Part shown: piece by piece, positions 51,070 through 61,068 of the stretch
How positions within the stretch are numbered: the stretch's first letter is position 1
Layout of the letters: each line of letters starts with the position of its first letter
Source of the DNA: CAYQNU01 sp964419055
GTDB lineage: Bacteria; Bacteroidota; Bacteroidia; Flavobacteriales_D; Parvicellaceae
DNA: 64,000 bases
NCBI GenBank assembly: GCA_964419055.1
Contig: CAYQNU010000009.1
Span: forward strand, 1 to 64,000
Reading direction: 5' to 3'
Position numbers and translations under genes: made by a program
Notes under the pieces: model-generated
What the model was told of the DNA's origin: nothing
Seen by the model: the letters and a program-made list of their open reading frames with translations, nothing else
Databases searched by the model: none

Positions 51070-51813
51070 ATGAAAAAAATATGGCTGAGTGCAGCATTTT
51101 TTGGAACAATGACCTTAAGTAGCTGCGAAATATTGACTGCTGTTGCAGATACTGCATTATCAACACCTGCAGGAGGTACAGGAGTTCCAGCTTTGACTAA
51201 TGACGAAGTTATTTCGGGTTTGAAAGAAGCGCTTACTGTTGGAATCAAAAATGGAGCAGGAAATGCATCAAAATTAGATGGTTTTTTAGGTAATCCACTT
51301 ATTCGCCTTCCATTTCCACAAGATGCCATTAAAATGAGAGAATGGTGTATGAGTAAAGGAATGGATAAACAAGTAACCGATTTTGAAACCACTTTAAATA
51401 GAACGGCTGAAGAAGCAACGAAAGAAGCTGCTCCTATATTTGTAAAAGCAATTACAGATATGTCAATTGCTGATGGTTTTGCTATTTTAAAAGGTGCTGA
51501 TAATGCAGCTACTAACTATTTAAGAGAAAAAACTACTTCGCAATTAATCACCGCATTTTCTCCTAAAGTAACAACGGCTATACAAACCGTAAATTTGACT
51601 AAATATTGGGAGCCTTTAACAAAAGCATACAATGCAACTACTATGATTTCTGGAAATGCAAAAGTTGATACCGATTTGGGTAAATACATTACAGATAGAG
51701 CTATTACGGGCTTGTTTAGTTTGGTTGAAAGTGAAGAGAAAAAAATCAGAAAAGATCCAGTTGCTCGTGTATCTTCTATTCTTCAAAAAGTTTTTGGTTC
51801 GTTAGACAAATAA
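51070..51813 (+). CDS. DUF4197 family lipoprotein
   Basis: 247 residues. The lipobox LSSC gives Cys19. The mature chain matches the DUF4197 pattern: TNDEVISGLKEALTVGIKNGA (about 55-75), IRLPFP (near 92), and an alpha-helical C-terminus including TDRAITGLFSLVESEEKKIRKDP. Function of the family is unknown; it occurs in many Gram-negative bacteria. It has its own terminator (51836-51871). Confidence 0.85.
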   Translation: MKKIWLSAAFFGTMTLSSCEILTAVADTALSTPAGGTGVPALTNDEVISGLKEALTVGIKNGAGNASKLDGFLGNPLIRLPFPQDAIKMREWCMSKGMDKQVTDFETTLNRTAEEATKEAAPIFVKAITDMSIADGFAILKGADNAATNYLREKTTSQLITAFSPKVTTAIQTVNLTKYWEPLTKAYNATTMISGNAKVDTDLGKYITDRAITGLFSLVESEEKKIRKDPVARVSSILQKVFGSLDK

Positions 51814-51835
51814 ACGATAAGATATATTGTTTTTT

Positions 51836-51871
51836 AAAACCCATATTTTCTTTTGAGAATATGGGTTTTTT
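51836..51871. terminator. Intrinsic terminator of the DUF4197 gene
   Basis: AAAACCCATATT...AATATGGGTTTT stem with one mismatch, 4-nt loop (TTTT), then a T-run. It ends 25 bp before the next gene's ATG. Confidence 0.75.
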
Positions 51872-51883
51872 GTTGTAAAATAC

Positions 51884-51891
51884 TACTTTTG
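51884..51891 (+). promoter_or_regulatory. Promoter -7 box (TACTTTTG) next to the dehydratase start codon
   Basis: Fits TAnnTTTG, with only 4 bp to the ATG at 51896. The transcription start would fall at or near the ATG, implying a leaderless mRNA. Confidence 0.45.
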
Positions 51892-51895
51892 TTGT

Positions 51896-53785
51896 ATGAA
51901 TCTTATCGCTCAAGGTAAAACCCCAAGATGGTTAATTTTTTTTATTGATATTGTATTGTGTTTATTAGCACTTGCGGTAGCTTACTTAATACGATTTGAC
52001 TTTGCCAATCCTCAACAATCCATCCTTCAAGAAGAATGGAAAGTACTGAAACCAGCTCTCGGTTTTTATATTTTGGTGCGTTCATTATTTTTCTTTTTTG
52101 GTAAAACGTATGCAGGTATCATTCGCTATACTTCTACGCAAGATGCTAAAAGAATTTTCCTTACCATTACTTTGGGAACGCTTACTTTTGGAGTGTTGAG
52201 TGGGGTAAGATATTTTTTCTTAGATGGATATTTCTTTTTGCCGATTTCCATTATGGTAGTTGAATTTTTGTTATCCTTTGGATTTTTAATGGCTATTCGT
52301 GTAGCCATTAAATTAATTTATTTGGAGCAGCAAAAATCAAGAGGAGCTACTCAAAATGTGATTATCTATGGTGCAGGTGAAATGGGTATAGTAACCAAGC
52401 GAACATTAGAACACGACACTAATACATTGTATAATATCATTGGTTTTGTGGATGATTCAAAACGCTTGCAGGGAAAGTTTATAGAAGGAACACCTGTTAG
52501 AGGAATGGAAGCCATTGAAAATTGGGTTAAAAACAAAGAAATTGATACCGTAATTATTGCCATAAAAAATCCTAAAAAGGAAAATAAAAGTAGAGTAGTT
52601 GACCTATGTTTAAATTTAAATGTGGCCATTTTAACTGTGCCTCCTCTTGATCAATGGTTGAATGGTGGATTTACATCTAAACAAATTCAAAAGATTAAAA
52701 TTGAAGATTTGTTGGGGAGAAAAGAAATTGAATTGAACAGTGAAAACATTAATTCTTATGCTTCGGGTAAAGTAGTACTTATTACCGGTGCAGCAGGTTC
52801 TATAGGAAGTGAAATATCCCGTCAATTGCTGCATTACAATCCCGAAAAAGTCATTTTATTGGATCAAGCTGAAAGTCCGCTTTATGACTTGAATGTAGAA
52901 TTGGGAGCTGCATTTTCGGACAAAAAACATAATTGGGAGGTAGTTATTGCCGATGTATCTAATGAAAACCGTATGGTACGCGTTTTTGATCATTACAAGC
53001 CACAAGTAGTTTTTCATGCCGCAGCGTATAAACACGTTCCACTCATGGAGGATAATCCATCTGAGGCTATACATACCAATGTGAAAGGTACCAAAGTGTT
53101 GGCCGATTTAGCAAATAGATTTGCTGTTGAACGTTTTGTCATGGTTTCTACCGATAAGGCGGTAAACCCGACAAATGTTATGGGAGCAAGCAAGCGTATA
53201 GCAGAAATATATGTGCAAGCTTTGAATGCCGTTTCCAATACGCAATTCATTACAACACGCTTTGGGAATGTATTGGGAAGTAATGGTTCAGTGATTCCTT
53301 TGTTTAAAAAACAAATTGAAAAAGGTGGGCCAATCACGGTTACTGACGAGCGAATAACTCGTTTTTTCATGACTATACCAGAGGCTTGTCAATTGGTATT
53401 GGAAGCCGGAGCAATGGGTAAAGGAGGTGAGATTTTTGTTTTTGATATGGGTGAAAGTATTCGAATCATTGATTTAGCCAAAAAAATGATTCAATTATCT
53501 GGATTAGAAATAGGGAAGGATATTGAAATTAAAATTTCAGGATTACGCCCTGGAGAAAAGTTGTATGAAGAGTTGCTTACGGATCAAGAAAAAACAGTGG
53601 CCACCCATCACGAAAAAATTATGATAGGGCTCACGAGAGAATATACCTTGGAAGAAATTACCCCTAAAATTGAAGACCTAATTGCCAGTTTTGAAACACA
53701 AAATAATTTAACCATTGTGAGCAAAATGAAACAAATTGTACCGGAGTTTTTAAGTAATAATTCGGTTTTTTCGCAATTGGATTAG
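51896..53785 (+). CDS. Membrane-bound nucleoside-diphosphate-sugar 4,6-dehydratase/epimerase (CapD/FlaA1/WbpM type)
   Basis: 629 residues. These enzymes convert UDP-GlcNAc or related sugars at C4-C6, feeding capsule or O-antigen synthesis. Four N-terminal helices (about 12-33, 52-69, 85-102, 115-140) are followed by a first Rossmann domain (IIYGAGEMG, 156-164). The catalytic short-chain dehydrogenase domain has LITGAAGSIGSE (295-306), STDKAVNP (418-425) and MGASKR with K433. The normal Tyr of the YxxxK pair is replaced by Met-429, as in the WbpM branch. Length is typical. No other polysaccharide gene is adjacent. Confidence 0.9.
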   Translation: MNLIAQGKTPRWLIFFIDIVLCLLALAVAYLIRFDFANPQQSILQEEWKVLKPALGFYILVRSLFFFFGKTYAGIIRYTSTQDAKRIFLTITLGTLTFGVLSGVRYFFLDGYFFLPISIMVVEFLLSFGFLMAIRVAIKLIYLEQQKSRGATQNVIIYGAGEMGIVTKRTLEHDTNTLYNIIGFVDDSKRLQGKFIEGTPVRGMEAIENWVKNKEIDTVIIAIKNPKKENKSRVVDLCLNLNVAILTVPPLDQWLNGGFTSKQIQKIKIEDLLGRKEIELNSENINSYASGKVVLITGAAGSIGSEISRQLLHYNPEKVILLDQAESPLYDLNVELGAAFSDKKHNWEVVIADVSNENRMVRVFDHYKPQVVFHAAAYKHVPLMEDNPSEAIHTNVKGTKVLADLANRFAVERFVMVSTDKAVNPTNVMGASKRIAEIYVQALNAVSNTQFITTRFGNVLGSNGSVIPLFKKQIEKGGPITVTDERITRFFMTIPEACQLVLEAGAMGKGGEIFVFDMGESIRIIDLAKKMIQLSGLEIGKDIEIKISGLRPGEKLYEELLTDQEKTVATHHEKIMIGLTREYTLEEITPKIEDLIASFETQNNLTIVSKMKQIVPEFLSNNSVFSQLD

Positions 53786-53969
53786 TTGCCCATTTTTATT
53801 ATTTTATTACCTCCATCTTTCCAAACTATCTTCAACAATCTTTTTTAGGTGATTCAATTGCTAATCGTTAGTGTTAATTATTAATTATTCACTGTCCCGT
53901 TTAATTCATTATCGCCTAAACAGTAAGGTTTTATATCTTTGAAAGAATTTGATTTAACTAAATTTGAGT

Positions 53970-54007
53970 AAAAAAAAAACCAGACAATTGATGCCTGGAT
54001 TTTTTTG
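53970..54007. terminator. Bidirectional intrinsic terminator
   Basis: CCAGAC (53980-53985) and GCCTGG (53993-53998), one mismatch, between a 10-A run and a T-run. It serves the convergent genes ending at 53785 and 54027. Confidence 0.65.
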
Positions 54008-54026
54008 TTTTCGATTAGTGAAAATA

Positions 54027-57000
54027 CTAATAGTCTGTTGTGAGTTTCATTTTAAACACTCGGTAAAACCACAATTTAAAACGCCACAATAAATAATACA
54101 TAATAGGAACCACAACGAGCGTTAAGAAAGTGGCAAATGTTAATCCGTAAATAATGGTTTTACTCATTGGACCAAAGAAAATAGCGTTGTCACCACCAAT
54201 AAATATTTTTGGATCAAACTCTGTGTACAACGAAATAAAGTCAATATTAAAGGCTACTGCCATGGGTATTAATCCCAAAACGGTAGTTATAGCAGTTAAC
54301 AATACCGGACGTAATCGTGTTTTACCGGCTTTAATTATTAATTGAATAATTTCAGGGTTGGATAACATTACATCGTTAGGTAAATTGGTTTCTTTTCTTT
54401 TTCTACCTCTCAATTCATTGGTATAATCAACCAATACAATGGCGTTGTTTACCACAACACCTGCTAATGATATAATACCAATCATCGTCATAATAATCAC
54501 AAATGGATCTCTGAAGATTACCATTCCGAAGAATACACCCGACATACTCAAAATAACCGCCATTAAGATGATTGCTGGCGTTGCAAAAGAGTTAAATTGC
54601 ATCACAATGATCAATAAAATCAAGAAAACAGCAATACCTAAAGCAGTCGTTAAAAAGCCCATCTCTTTTTCTTGTTCTTCCATTTGACCCGAGAAACGAT
54701 ATTTAACCCCTTGATCTTTAAATTTTTTCCATTTTGGTGAATCTTCAAATGATTCCATCTCAGATTTCATCACCTCAACTATTTCGTTTCCATTAGCACC
54801 TTCTTTAACACCTCCCATAGTCACCACCATGTTTTCTTGGTTCTTACGTTTGATAGCAGTGTTTTTATAAATGATGTCATAACTTTCAACGACTGACATA
54901 ATTGGGATACTTAATTTTTGGCCACGATTATTCATAAACATGATTTTTTGGTTGAGTAGGGCGTCAATATCACCTCTAAACGCACTACCAAAGCGCAAGT
55001 TTATATCGTAAATCTCTTCGTCTTTTTCAAACGTTGAAATGTCTTTACCGAATAATGCAGTACGAACACTTGAAGCCACTTGACCATAACTCATACCTAA
55101 TGTACGCAAGTAAGAACGATTCAATTTAATGCTAAATTCTGCCTTACTCATCGAAACATCGGTAGCCAATTCTTGTGCACCTTCAACATTTTTACTGTTC
55201 AAGTGCATTTTTATGGTGGTAGCAGCTTCTACTAATAAATTGTAATCATCATTACCAGAAACCTCAATGAACACAGGTGCTTTTTGTGGTGGACCATTAG
55301 CTTCTTTATCCACAGTTATTTTCAAATCAGCTAGTGCACCATCCCATTCGTTTATTGCTTTTTCGATGGTCTGTTTTACTTCACTGGTATTTAATCCGTT
55401 TCTAAGTGAAGATTCACAAAAAGAAACGGTAATTCTAGACTTATGGGGAGTTTCTCCAAATGCAGGACCTGCCATGGGGTCAGAGGTTCCTTTACCCACT
55501 TGTTCGATTACTGAAGCTACAAATTTTATCGTATCATTTTTAATATCATCACCTTTTAAGGATTTATGAGGTATTACTTTGTATGCGTCAATATAACTAA
55601 CTTCATCACCTTTACTATTTGTTGTTTTTTGTTGTAAAACATTGTCAATAATTGCCTTAACTTCTTTTGTAGTTTTATTGGTCACAGCAATATCGGTTCC
55701 CATGGGATGCTCAATAAATACATTGATATAGTTCGGCTCATTATCTGGAAAAAACAACACTTTAGTTGGGAAAACACCCACTAAAACGAAAGATAAGATC
55801 AGCATACCTATTGTCCCAAAGAAAATATAAATAGGACGATATCCTTTAAACATTCTGGTTAACCAACGCTCATAAAAACGTTCTAATTTGGGTAAAAAAT
55901 TGGCTTGGAATTTTTTGGCAGCTGGGTAAAGAACATACGTATTCAATACAGTGAATATACCAATCGTAACAAAAATGTTACCCCATCCAATAGAACCCGA
56001 ACCATAAGATAATAAACCTAAAATGGTAGTAACACCAAAAATTGAAAAAGTAGCATTTCGACTTAAGTTTTCTGGATTAACTTTCATTAATACAGCTGCC
56101 AATACTGGATTAATTACTAATGCCACAAATAATGAAGATCCCAATACAATCATCAACGTAATGGGTAAATATTGCATAAACTCACCCATAATTCCTGGCC
56201 ATAAAGCTAATGGAATAAAGGCCGCTAGGGTAGTAGCAGTAGAAGCAATAACCGGCCAAGCTACTTCACCTACCCCTTTTTTGGCAGCTTCAATAGCACT
56301 AAATCCTTCTTCCTCCATCAAACGATAGATGTTTTCCACCACCACAATCCCGTTATCTACCAACATTCCTAAAGCCAACACGAGTGAGAACAGTACCATA
56401 ATGTTGAGACTTACACCTGCTGCATGCAGTAACATAAAACTCATAAACATGGACAAAGGAATGGCCACTCCAACAAAGAGCGCATTTCGTAAGCCTAAGA
56501 AAAACAACAGTACACCAACTACTAATATAACTCCAAAAATAATAGAGTTTTCAAGGTTACTTACTTGCGAACGAATTTGATCCGATTGATCGTTAGTTAA
56601 AGAAACGGTAATTCCTTTTAATTTTCCATCTTCTTGTGCTTCTCTCACAATTTCTTTAGCATTATCGATGGCAATGATGATGTTAGATCCAGCTCTTTTT
56701 TTGATGTCAATCATTACAACCGATTCGTTACTTTGACGAGCATAACTCGTAGTATCGGTATCTCCAAAAGATACTTTAGCAACTTCATATAAGTAGATGT
56801 CTTTTGTACCATCGTGTTTTACAACCAAATTATAAATTTCAGATGTATCTTTTAATTTTCCATCGAACATCACAAAGTGGTCAATACCATCAATTTTTAA
56901 GTTACCCGCACCAATTGTCAGGTTTTCTTGCTGCAAGGCCTGCTCCACATCGCTTAAACTGATTTCGCGGCTTTCAGCGTTGGGTTGAATCATTTCAATT

Positions 57001-57602
57001 TTTAGTTTCTGCTCTTGTACACCTCTAATGTCAACATCACTTATTTCAGAAACCGATTCTAATTTGTCTTTTAAATATTCTGCTTTTTCTTTCAAATAAG
57101 ACACGGGATAATCACCACTTAAATTGATATTTAAGACGGGCATATCACTTACATCCATTTGTTTGATGCTAGGTGCAACGGGCAAATCTTGTGCAAAGTT
57201 CTTGGTTCCACGAGCATCATTAACGGCCGCTTCAACCAGATCTTTGGCATCTTTGGGTTTGACCGAGAAATCAAACTTTACTATTAAAAATCCAAAATCT
57301 TGCATTGCGGTAGCTTCGATGGTTTCTACTCCTTTGATTTTGTTTAATTCTTTTTCAATAGGTTTAATTACTTTATCTCGAACAATATCAGGAGAGTTAC
57401 CAGGGTAAGGTACTTGTACATAAATTTCAGGAATTTGAATTTCCGGAAAACTTTCACGACTCATATTCATATAGGCAGTAATACCGCTTATGAATAAAAT
57501 CGCCAGAATGAGGTATACCGTTTTTCTGTTATTTACAGAAGCGGTGGATAAGAAAAATTCTTTAATAGAATTATCTTTTGACGCTGTTTCGTTGGATTCC
57601 AT
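54027..57602 (-). CDS. RND-family efflux pump, inner-membrane subunit (second system)
   Basis: 1191 residues, longer than the usual 1030-1060. AcrB-like architecture: first helix at about 28-46, porter domains, then two blocks of helices. Typical segments are EIYVQVPYPGNSPDIVRDKVI near the N-terminus and LALGMLVDNGIVVVENIYRLM in helix 4. Extra residues lie around 525-600 between the two halves and include two additional hydrophobic stretches (ATFSIFGVTTILGLLSYG, NIFVTIGIFTVLN). Last gene of the operon tetR-channel-adaptor-pump, 30 bp from the adaptor. Probably HAE1-type; substrate unknown. Confidence 0.92.
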   Translation of the reverse strand: MESNETASKDNSIKEFFLSTASVNNRKTVYLILAILFISGITAYMNMSRESFPEIQIPEIYVQVPYPGNSPDIVRDKVIKPIEKELNKIKGVETIEATAMQDFGFLIVKFDFSVKPKDAKDLVEAAVNDARGTKNFAQDLPVAPSIKQMDVSDMPVLNINLSGDYPVSYLKEKAEYLKDKLESVSEISDVDIRGVQEQKLKIEMIQPNAESREISLSDVEQALQQENLTIGAGNLKIDGIDHFVMFDGKLKDTSEIYNLVVKHDGTKDIYLYEVAKVSFGDTDTTSYARQSNESVVMIDIKKRAGSNIIIAIDNAKEIVREAQEDGKLKGITVSLTNDQSDQIRSQVSNLENSIIFGVILVVGVLLFFLGLRNALFVGVAIPLSMFMSFMLLHAAGVSLNIMVLFSLVLALGMLVDNGIVVVENIYRLMEEEGFSAIEAAKKGVGEVAWPVIASTATTLAAFIPLALWPGIMGEFMQYLPITLMIVLGSSLFVALVINPVLAAVLMKVNPENLSRNATFSIFGVTTILGLLSYGSGSIGWGNIFVTIGIFTVLNTYVLYPAAKKFQANFLPKLERFYERWLTRMFKGYRPIYIFFGTIGMLILSFVLVGVFPTKVLFFPDNEPNYINVFIEHPMGTDIAVTNKTTKEVKAIIDNVLQQKTTNSKGDEVSYIDAYKVIPHKSLKGDDIKNDTIKFVASVIEQVGKGTSDPMAGPAFGETPHKSRITVSFCESSLRNGLNTSEVKQTIEKAINEWDGALADLKITVDKEANGPPQKAPVFIEVSGNDDYNLLVEAATTIKMHLNSKNVEGAQELATDVSMSKAEFSIKLNRSYLRTLGMSYGQVASSVRTALFGKDISTFEKDEEIYDINLRFGSAFRGDIDALLNQKIMFMNNRGQKLSIPIMSVVESYDIIYKNTAIKRKNQENMVVTMGGVKEGANGNEIVEVMKSEMESFEDSPKWKKFKDQGVKYRFSGQMEEQEKEMGFLTTALGIAVFLILLIIVMQFNSFATPAIILMAVILSMSGVFFGMVIFRDPFVIIMTMIGIISLAGVVVNNAIVLVDYTNELRGRKRKETNLPNDVMLSNPEIIQLIIKAGKTRLRPVLLTAITTVLGLIPMAVAFNIDFISLYTEFDPKIFIGGDNAIFFGPMSKTIIYGLTFATFLTLVVVPIMYYLLWRFKLWFYRVFKMKLTTDY

Positions 57603-57632
57603 TTGTAATTGACTATTATTTTGATGGATAAA

Positions 57633-58796
57633 TTATTCTTTCACTACATTTACGAGCATTCCTTCGTAAATGTCACCTTTTCCTCTGTTCACAATGACCA
57701 TTCCCACTGACAATCCATCCAAAATTTGGGTTTCGTTATTGTAACTTTTACCTAGCTTCACAACATTTTTGGCAACTTTATAAACTTCCATTGAGTCTTT
57801 ACTGGCTTCCGTTTCTTTAATCAAAGTAAAAACAAAAGATTGTTGTTGAGCATCTTTCATAATTACTTTTGACGGAATTACAAGTGCTGAACTATCTGCA
57901 TAATCTCTTACATTAATAGCAACCATTAAGTTGGGAATGTGTTTATCTGTTGGTTTTGGAATGTTAATTTCGATTGCAATGGTTCTATTGGTTGGATCTA
58001 CGAATTTACCTACTCGAGACAAATTCAAATCAGGTATAATTTGATTTTCTAAGGCTGGAACGGTAACTTCAACGGGAGCACCTTCAGTTAAATTTGCCAA
58101 ATAAACTTCCGAAATATTAGCTATTACCTTTCGTTTTTCAGGGCTAACCAACATAATTATTGGAGTTCCTGGACCTGCCATACTTCCTTGAACGGCATAT
58201 ACTTTTTCTACATAACCTGTAAATGGAGCGGTCAACGTATATTTTCCTTTTTGAGTAGATAAGGTATTTTTAGTTTGCAATAACCCTTGGTATTGGGCTT
58301 CAGCTTGCTTCAATTGCAATTCGGTACCCACACCTTGTTTAAATAGCGACTCTTGTTTATCATAAAAATACTTGGCTGACTCAATTTGAGTATCCAATTC
58401 TTTCATATTAGCCGACAACAATTGAGTATCAAAAGTTGCAATTACTTCTCCTTTTTGAATGAGTTTTCCTTCCTTGGCTTTTACCGGTAATGAGGTGATT
58501 AAACCTCCCATTTCAGGAACTATTTGAGCCATTTCATCTGCTTGAATTAATCCCTGAACGGCAATTTTATGTTCAAAGAATTTTTTTTCAACAACTACAG
58601 CAGTTACTTCTGAGTATACAATGGAAGCATCACCAGTTAACTTAATGATTTCCTCATTAATTTCTTTAATTCGTTTCGAATTTTCTAGTGATTGGCTTTC
58701 TAATTTTGCTTTTTCACTTTTTAATGCTTCAACAGGATCAGTTTGACAAGAAGCAAACAAAGAAGCGGCTGATACTATTAAAATTAATTTTTTCAT
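57633..58796 (-). CDS. RND efflux periplasmic adaptor, lipoprotein type
   Basis: 387 residues. Lipobox FASC with Cys17, so it is lipid-anchored like AcrA (the first system's adaptor has a transmembrane helix instead). After a Glu/Lys coiled coil (24-52) come lipoyl halves (about 88-120 and 185-215: TLTAPFTGYVEKV), a helical hairpin (130-180), and beta-barrel and membrane-proximal domains. Gaps of 33 bp to the channel and 30 bp to the pump gene indicate one operon. Confidence 0.9.
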   Translation of the reverse strand: MKKLILIVSAASLFASCQTDPVEALKSEKAKLESQSLENSKRIKEINEEIIKLTGDASIVYSEVTAVVVEKKFFEHKIAVQGLIQADEMAQIVPEMGGLITSLPVKAKEGKLIQKGEVIATFDTQLLSANMKELDTQIESAKYFYDKQESLFKQGVGTELQLKQAEAQYQGLLQTKNTLSTQKGKYTLTAPFTGYVEKVYAVQGSMAGPGTPIIMLVSPEKRKVIANISEVYLANLTEGAPVEVTVPALENQIIPDLNLSRVGKFVDPTNRTIAIEINIPKPTDKHIPNLMVAINVRDYADSSALVIPSKVIMKDAQQQSFVFTLIKETEASKDSMEVYKVAKNVVKLGKSYNNETQILDGLSVGMVIVNRGKGDIYEGMLVNVVKE

Positions 58797-58829
58797 ATTA
58801 TTTAAAATTGATGGTGTTTATTTGGTTTC

Positions 58830-60143
58830 TTAATTGAGTAATTTTTGTAAGGCTAATTTTGCTTTGATTAAATCAAACAAAGCATTGGTGTAATTGGTTT
58901 GTGCATTTAAAAGTTGAGATTGTGCTTGTGTCAATTCAATGCTTGTAGCAGCACGTTCTTTGTATAAAATCTCGGTGTCTTTTAAAACACTTTGAGCAAA
59001 TTCAATTGCTTTTTGTTGCATAGCTACGTTTTGTTCAGCCAATTCATAAGCTTCTTTAGCTTGAAACAATTGCATTTTCAAACCTTCACTTACATTGGCC
59101 AAAGTATTTTCAGTTTTTTTTATTTCCAATTCCATTTGACTCACTTGAGCTGCGCGCTGACCACTACTGAAAATAGGTATGTTTAATTGAACACCCCAAA
59201 GTGTCGTTGGATACCAAGCTTTGCCACTTTCAAAAAAGTCAAAGTCATTTCTCAAGGCATTTTGCTGATGGGTTAAAAAAGCAGCTAACGTAGGCAAATA
59301 ATTAGCTTTTGTATTTTTGTAATTCAATTCATCTAATGTTAACTGTTGGTTTACTAATTGATAATCAATGTTTTTTGTAATATCAATAGTAGTTACGGTT
59401 GGTTGATTGTTAAAAGCAGTAGCAAAATCATCACTTAATACTATGTCTTTCTCTAAATCATAACCCATTTGAAATTTTAATAAGGTTTTCATACTTTTTA
59501 ATTGTGACTCAACCGTCATCTTTGCATTTTCAAGTTGCAAAACAGATAATTCCAATTGTTTACCATTAGTAGCAATCATTACTTTTTCGTTGACCAATAT
59601 TTTGGTTGATTCTAATAGTTTTTGAGTATTGGTAATTGTAGAATCCAATATTTTTTTGTTCTCCATCAACACCAAACATGTGTAGTAAGCTTCTGAAACT
59701 TGGTAACGAACTTCTTTTTCAGATTTTTGTAAAAGTTGCTCATTCAACACTTTTAGGGCTTTTACCGCTTGTAATCCTATTAAGTAATTACCATTAAACA
59801 ATAACTGATTTACTTGAATAGATCCGTTTACGTTGTAATCGGTACCAAACTGAACACCAATTAATTCTCCCGCTGGTGCATTAGGATTAAAAGCATTGGC
59901 AGGTAAAACTTGTGTAGGAATGTCAATATAGTTTTGAAATTGCCCACTGGCACTTACTTGAGGTAATCCTTGAGCTTTAATTTCCCAAATCTTTTTTACC
60001 ATAATTTGGTTGTCTAATTGCGCATTTTTCACTTGAACATTATTAGAAATGGCATAGTTGATGGCGCTTTCTAATGTGAAGGATTCCTGAGCTTGTATGG
60101 TGCTCAGACCAATAATTGTAAAAAAGAGAATGATTGGTTTCAT
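58830..60143 (-). CDS. TolC-family outer-membrane efflux channel (second system)
   Basis: 437 residues. Signal peptide to about 18 (STIQAQ). Two outer-membrane-efflux-protein repeats with long helices (for example QLELSVLQLENAKMTVESQL and AKEAYELAEQNVAMQQKAI) and the start TLESAINYAISNN. Second gene of the operon, 9 bp after the TetR gene. It gives the complete tripartite set together with the adaptor and pump downstream. Confidence 0.9.
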   Translation of the reverse strand: MKPIILFFTIIGLSTIQAQESFTLESAINYAISNNVQVKNAQLDNQIMVKKIWEIKAQGLPQVSASGQFQNYIDIPTQVLPANAFNPNAPAGELIGVQFGTDYNVNGSIQVNQLLFNGNYLIGLQAVKALKVLNEQLLQKSEKEVRYQVSEAYYTCLVLMENKKILDSTITNTQKLLESTKILVNEKVMIATNGKQLELSVLQLENAKMTVESQLKSMKTLLKFQMGYDLEKDIVLSDDFATAFNNQPTVTTIDITKNIDYQLVNQQLTLDELNYKNTKANYLPTLAAFLTHQQNALRNDFDFFESGKAWYPTTLWGVQLNIPIFSSGQRAAQVSQMELEIKKTENTLANVSEGLKMQLFQAKEAYELAEQNVAMQQKAIEFAQSVLKDTEILYKERAATSIELTQAQSQLLNAQTNYTNALFDLIKAKLALQKLLN

Positions 60144-60152
60144 GTTGTTTGT

Positions 60153-60767
60153 TTATATTAAATTAAATTCTCCAGAATTGATGAGTTGATTTAAGTATTG
60201 ATGACCTTTTTTGGACGAAATACCTCTAATATGATAGCGAGCCATTTCGGAATGGATTTGAGTAATCGAGAAATTACCTTGATTAATGATTTCAGGATTC
60301 CAAATATTCTCTAAAATTTTTAAATAAAAACGCATGACCAATTCAGTATTCAAATTGGCTCTATAATATCCTTCATTCATACCTCTTTTGAGGTTTTCTT
60401 GAATGAACGAAGCAATGAAAGTATCCTTGTGATTACGAAATAATGAAAAAGCTTCGGGATAATATTTTTCAAGGTCAAATAAAACAGAGGGATTCACCGA
60501 ACTCAGCGTTTTACTTACTAAGTTATTGATTTTGATTATTTCATCGATTGCATTTTCAGAGTGTTCGGTAATGTCTTGGATCATACAAGACTCCATTTGG
60601 CACTGAAATCCCATAATCTGATTGATGATATCTGTTTTGTCTTTAAAACTTTTGTACAATGTTTTTTTAGACATTTTCAAATGTTTAGCAATATCATCCA
60701 TTGTAGCACTTCTCAAACCATAAGTTTTGAGAAACTCAGCTATTTTAAATAATAATTCTTTATCCAT
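60153..60767 (-). CDS. TetR-family repressor of the second efflux operon
   Basis: 204 residues from Met at 60767. An upstream ATG at 60830 in the same frame is less likely: the promoter box at 60797-60804 would lie inside it. The helix-turn-helix is at about residues 20-45 (LRSATMDDIAKHLKMSKKTLYKSFKDKTDI), the standard TetR_N pattern. The C-terminal ligand domain is helical and diverged, so the inducer is unknown. It is the first gene of the operon and likely represses it, released by a pump substrate (inference from family and order). Confidence 0.87.
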   Translation of the reverse strand: MDKELLFKIAEFLKTYGLRSATMDDIAKHLKMSKKTLYKSFKDKTDIINQIMGFQCQMESCMIQDITEHSENAIDEIIKINNLVSKTLSSVNPSVLFDLEKYYPEAFSLFRNHKDTFIASFIQENLKRGMNEGYYRANLNTELVMRFYLKILENIWNPEIINQGNFSITQIHSEMARYHIRGISSKKGHQYLNQLINSGEFNLI

Positions 60768-60796
60768 TTTTTGAATAGTTAAAATCAAATCGGGGA

Positions 60797-60804
60797 CAAA
60801 AGTA
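60797..60804 (-). promoter_or_regulatory. Promoter -7 box (TACTTTTG) of the tetR-efflux operon
   Basis: Minus-strand TAnnTTTG match. The predicted transcription start is about 24 bp before the preferred start codon at 60767. Confidence 0.5.
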
Positions 60805-60822
60805 TTAACCATTTTACACATG

Positions 60823-60851
60823 GGAAACAATTATAAAGTAAAAATGTTTCC
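60823..60851. promoter_or_regulatory. Inverted repeat GGAAACA-N15-TGTTTCC, candidate TetR operator
   Basis: Perfect 7-bp arms upstream of the -7 box of the tetR operon, spanning where the -33 element should be. Beyond it lies a 12-bp palindrome ATTTTATAAAAT (60864-60875) and two TAAAGTGTT direct repeats. The spacer is long for a TetR site, so the assignment is tentative. Confidence 0.4.
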
Positions 60852-61068
60852 TAAAGTGTTAATATTTTATAAAATGGTCGTAAAGTGTTGAATTTGAATT
60901 GGTTTTAAATATTGAATAATACTTGAGATATAGGTAGTTTGGAAAGGATAATGTAAGATAGAGTAAAAAATGAGTGTAGCTACCCCTTTTATTATTCATC
61001 ATGAAACGGAAAAATGATGTAAGAAAAAGTAAAGTACACCGAATTAACCATGGTTTTATAAAAAAGAA

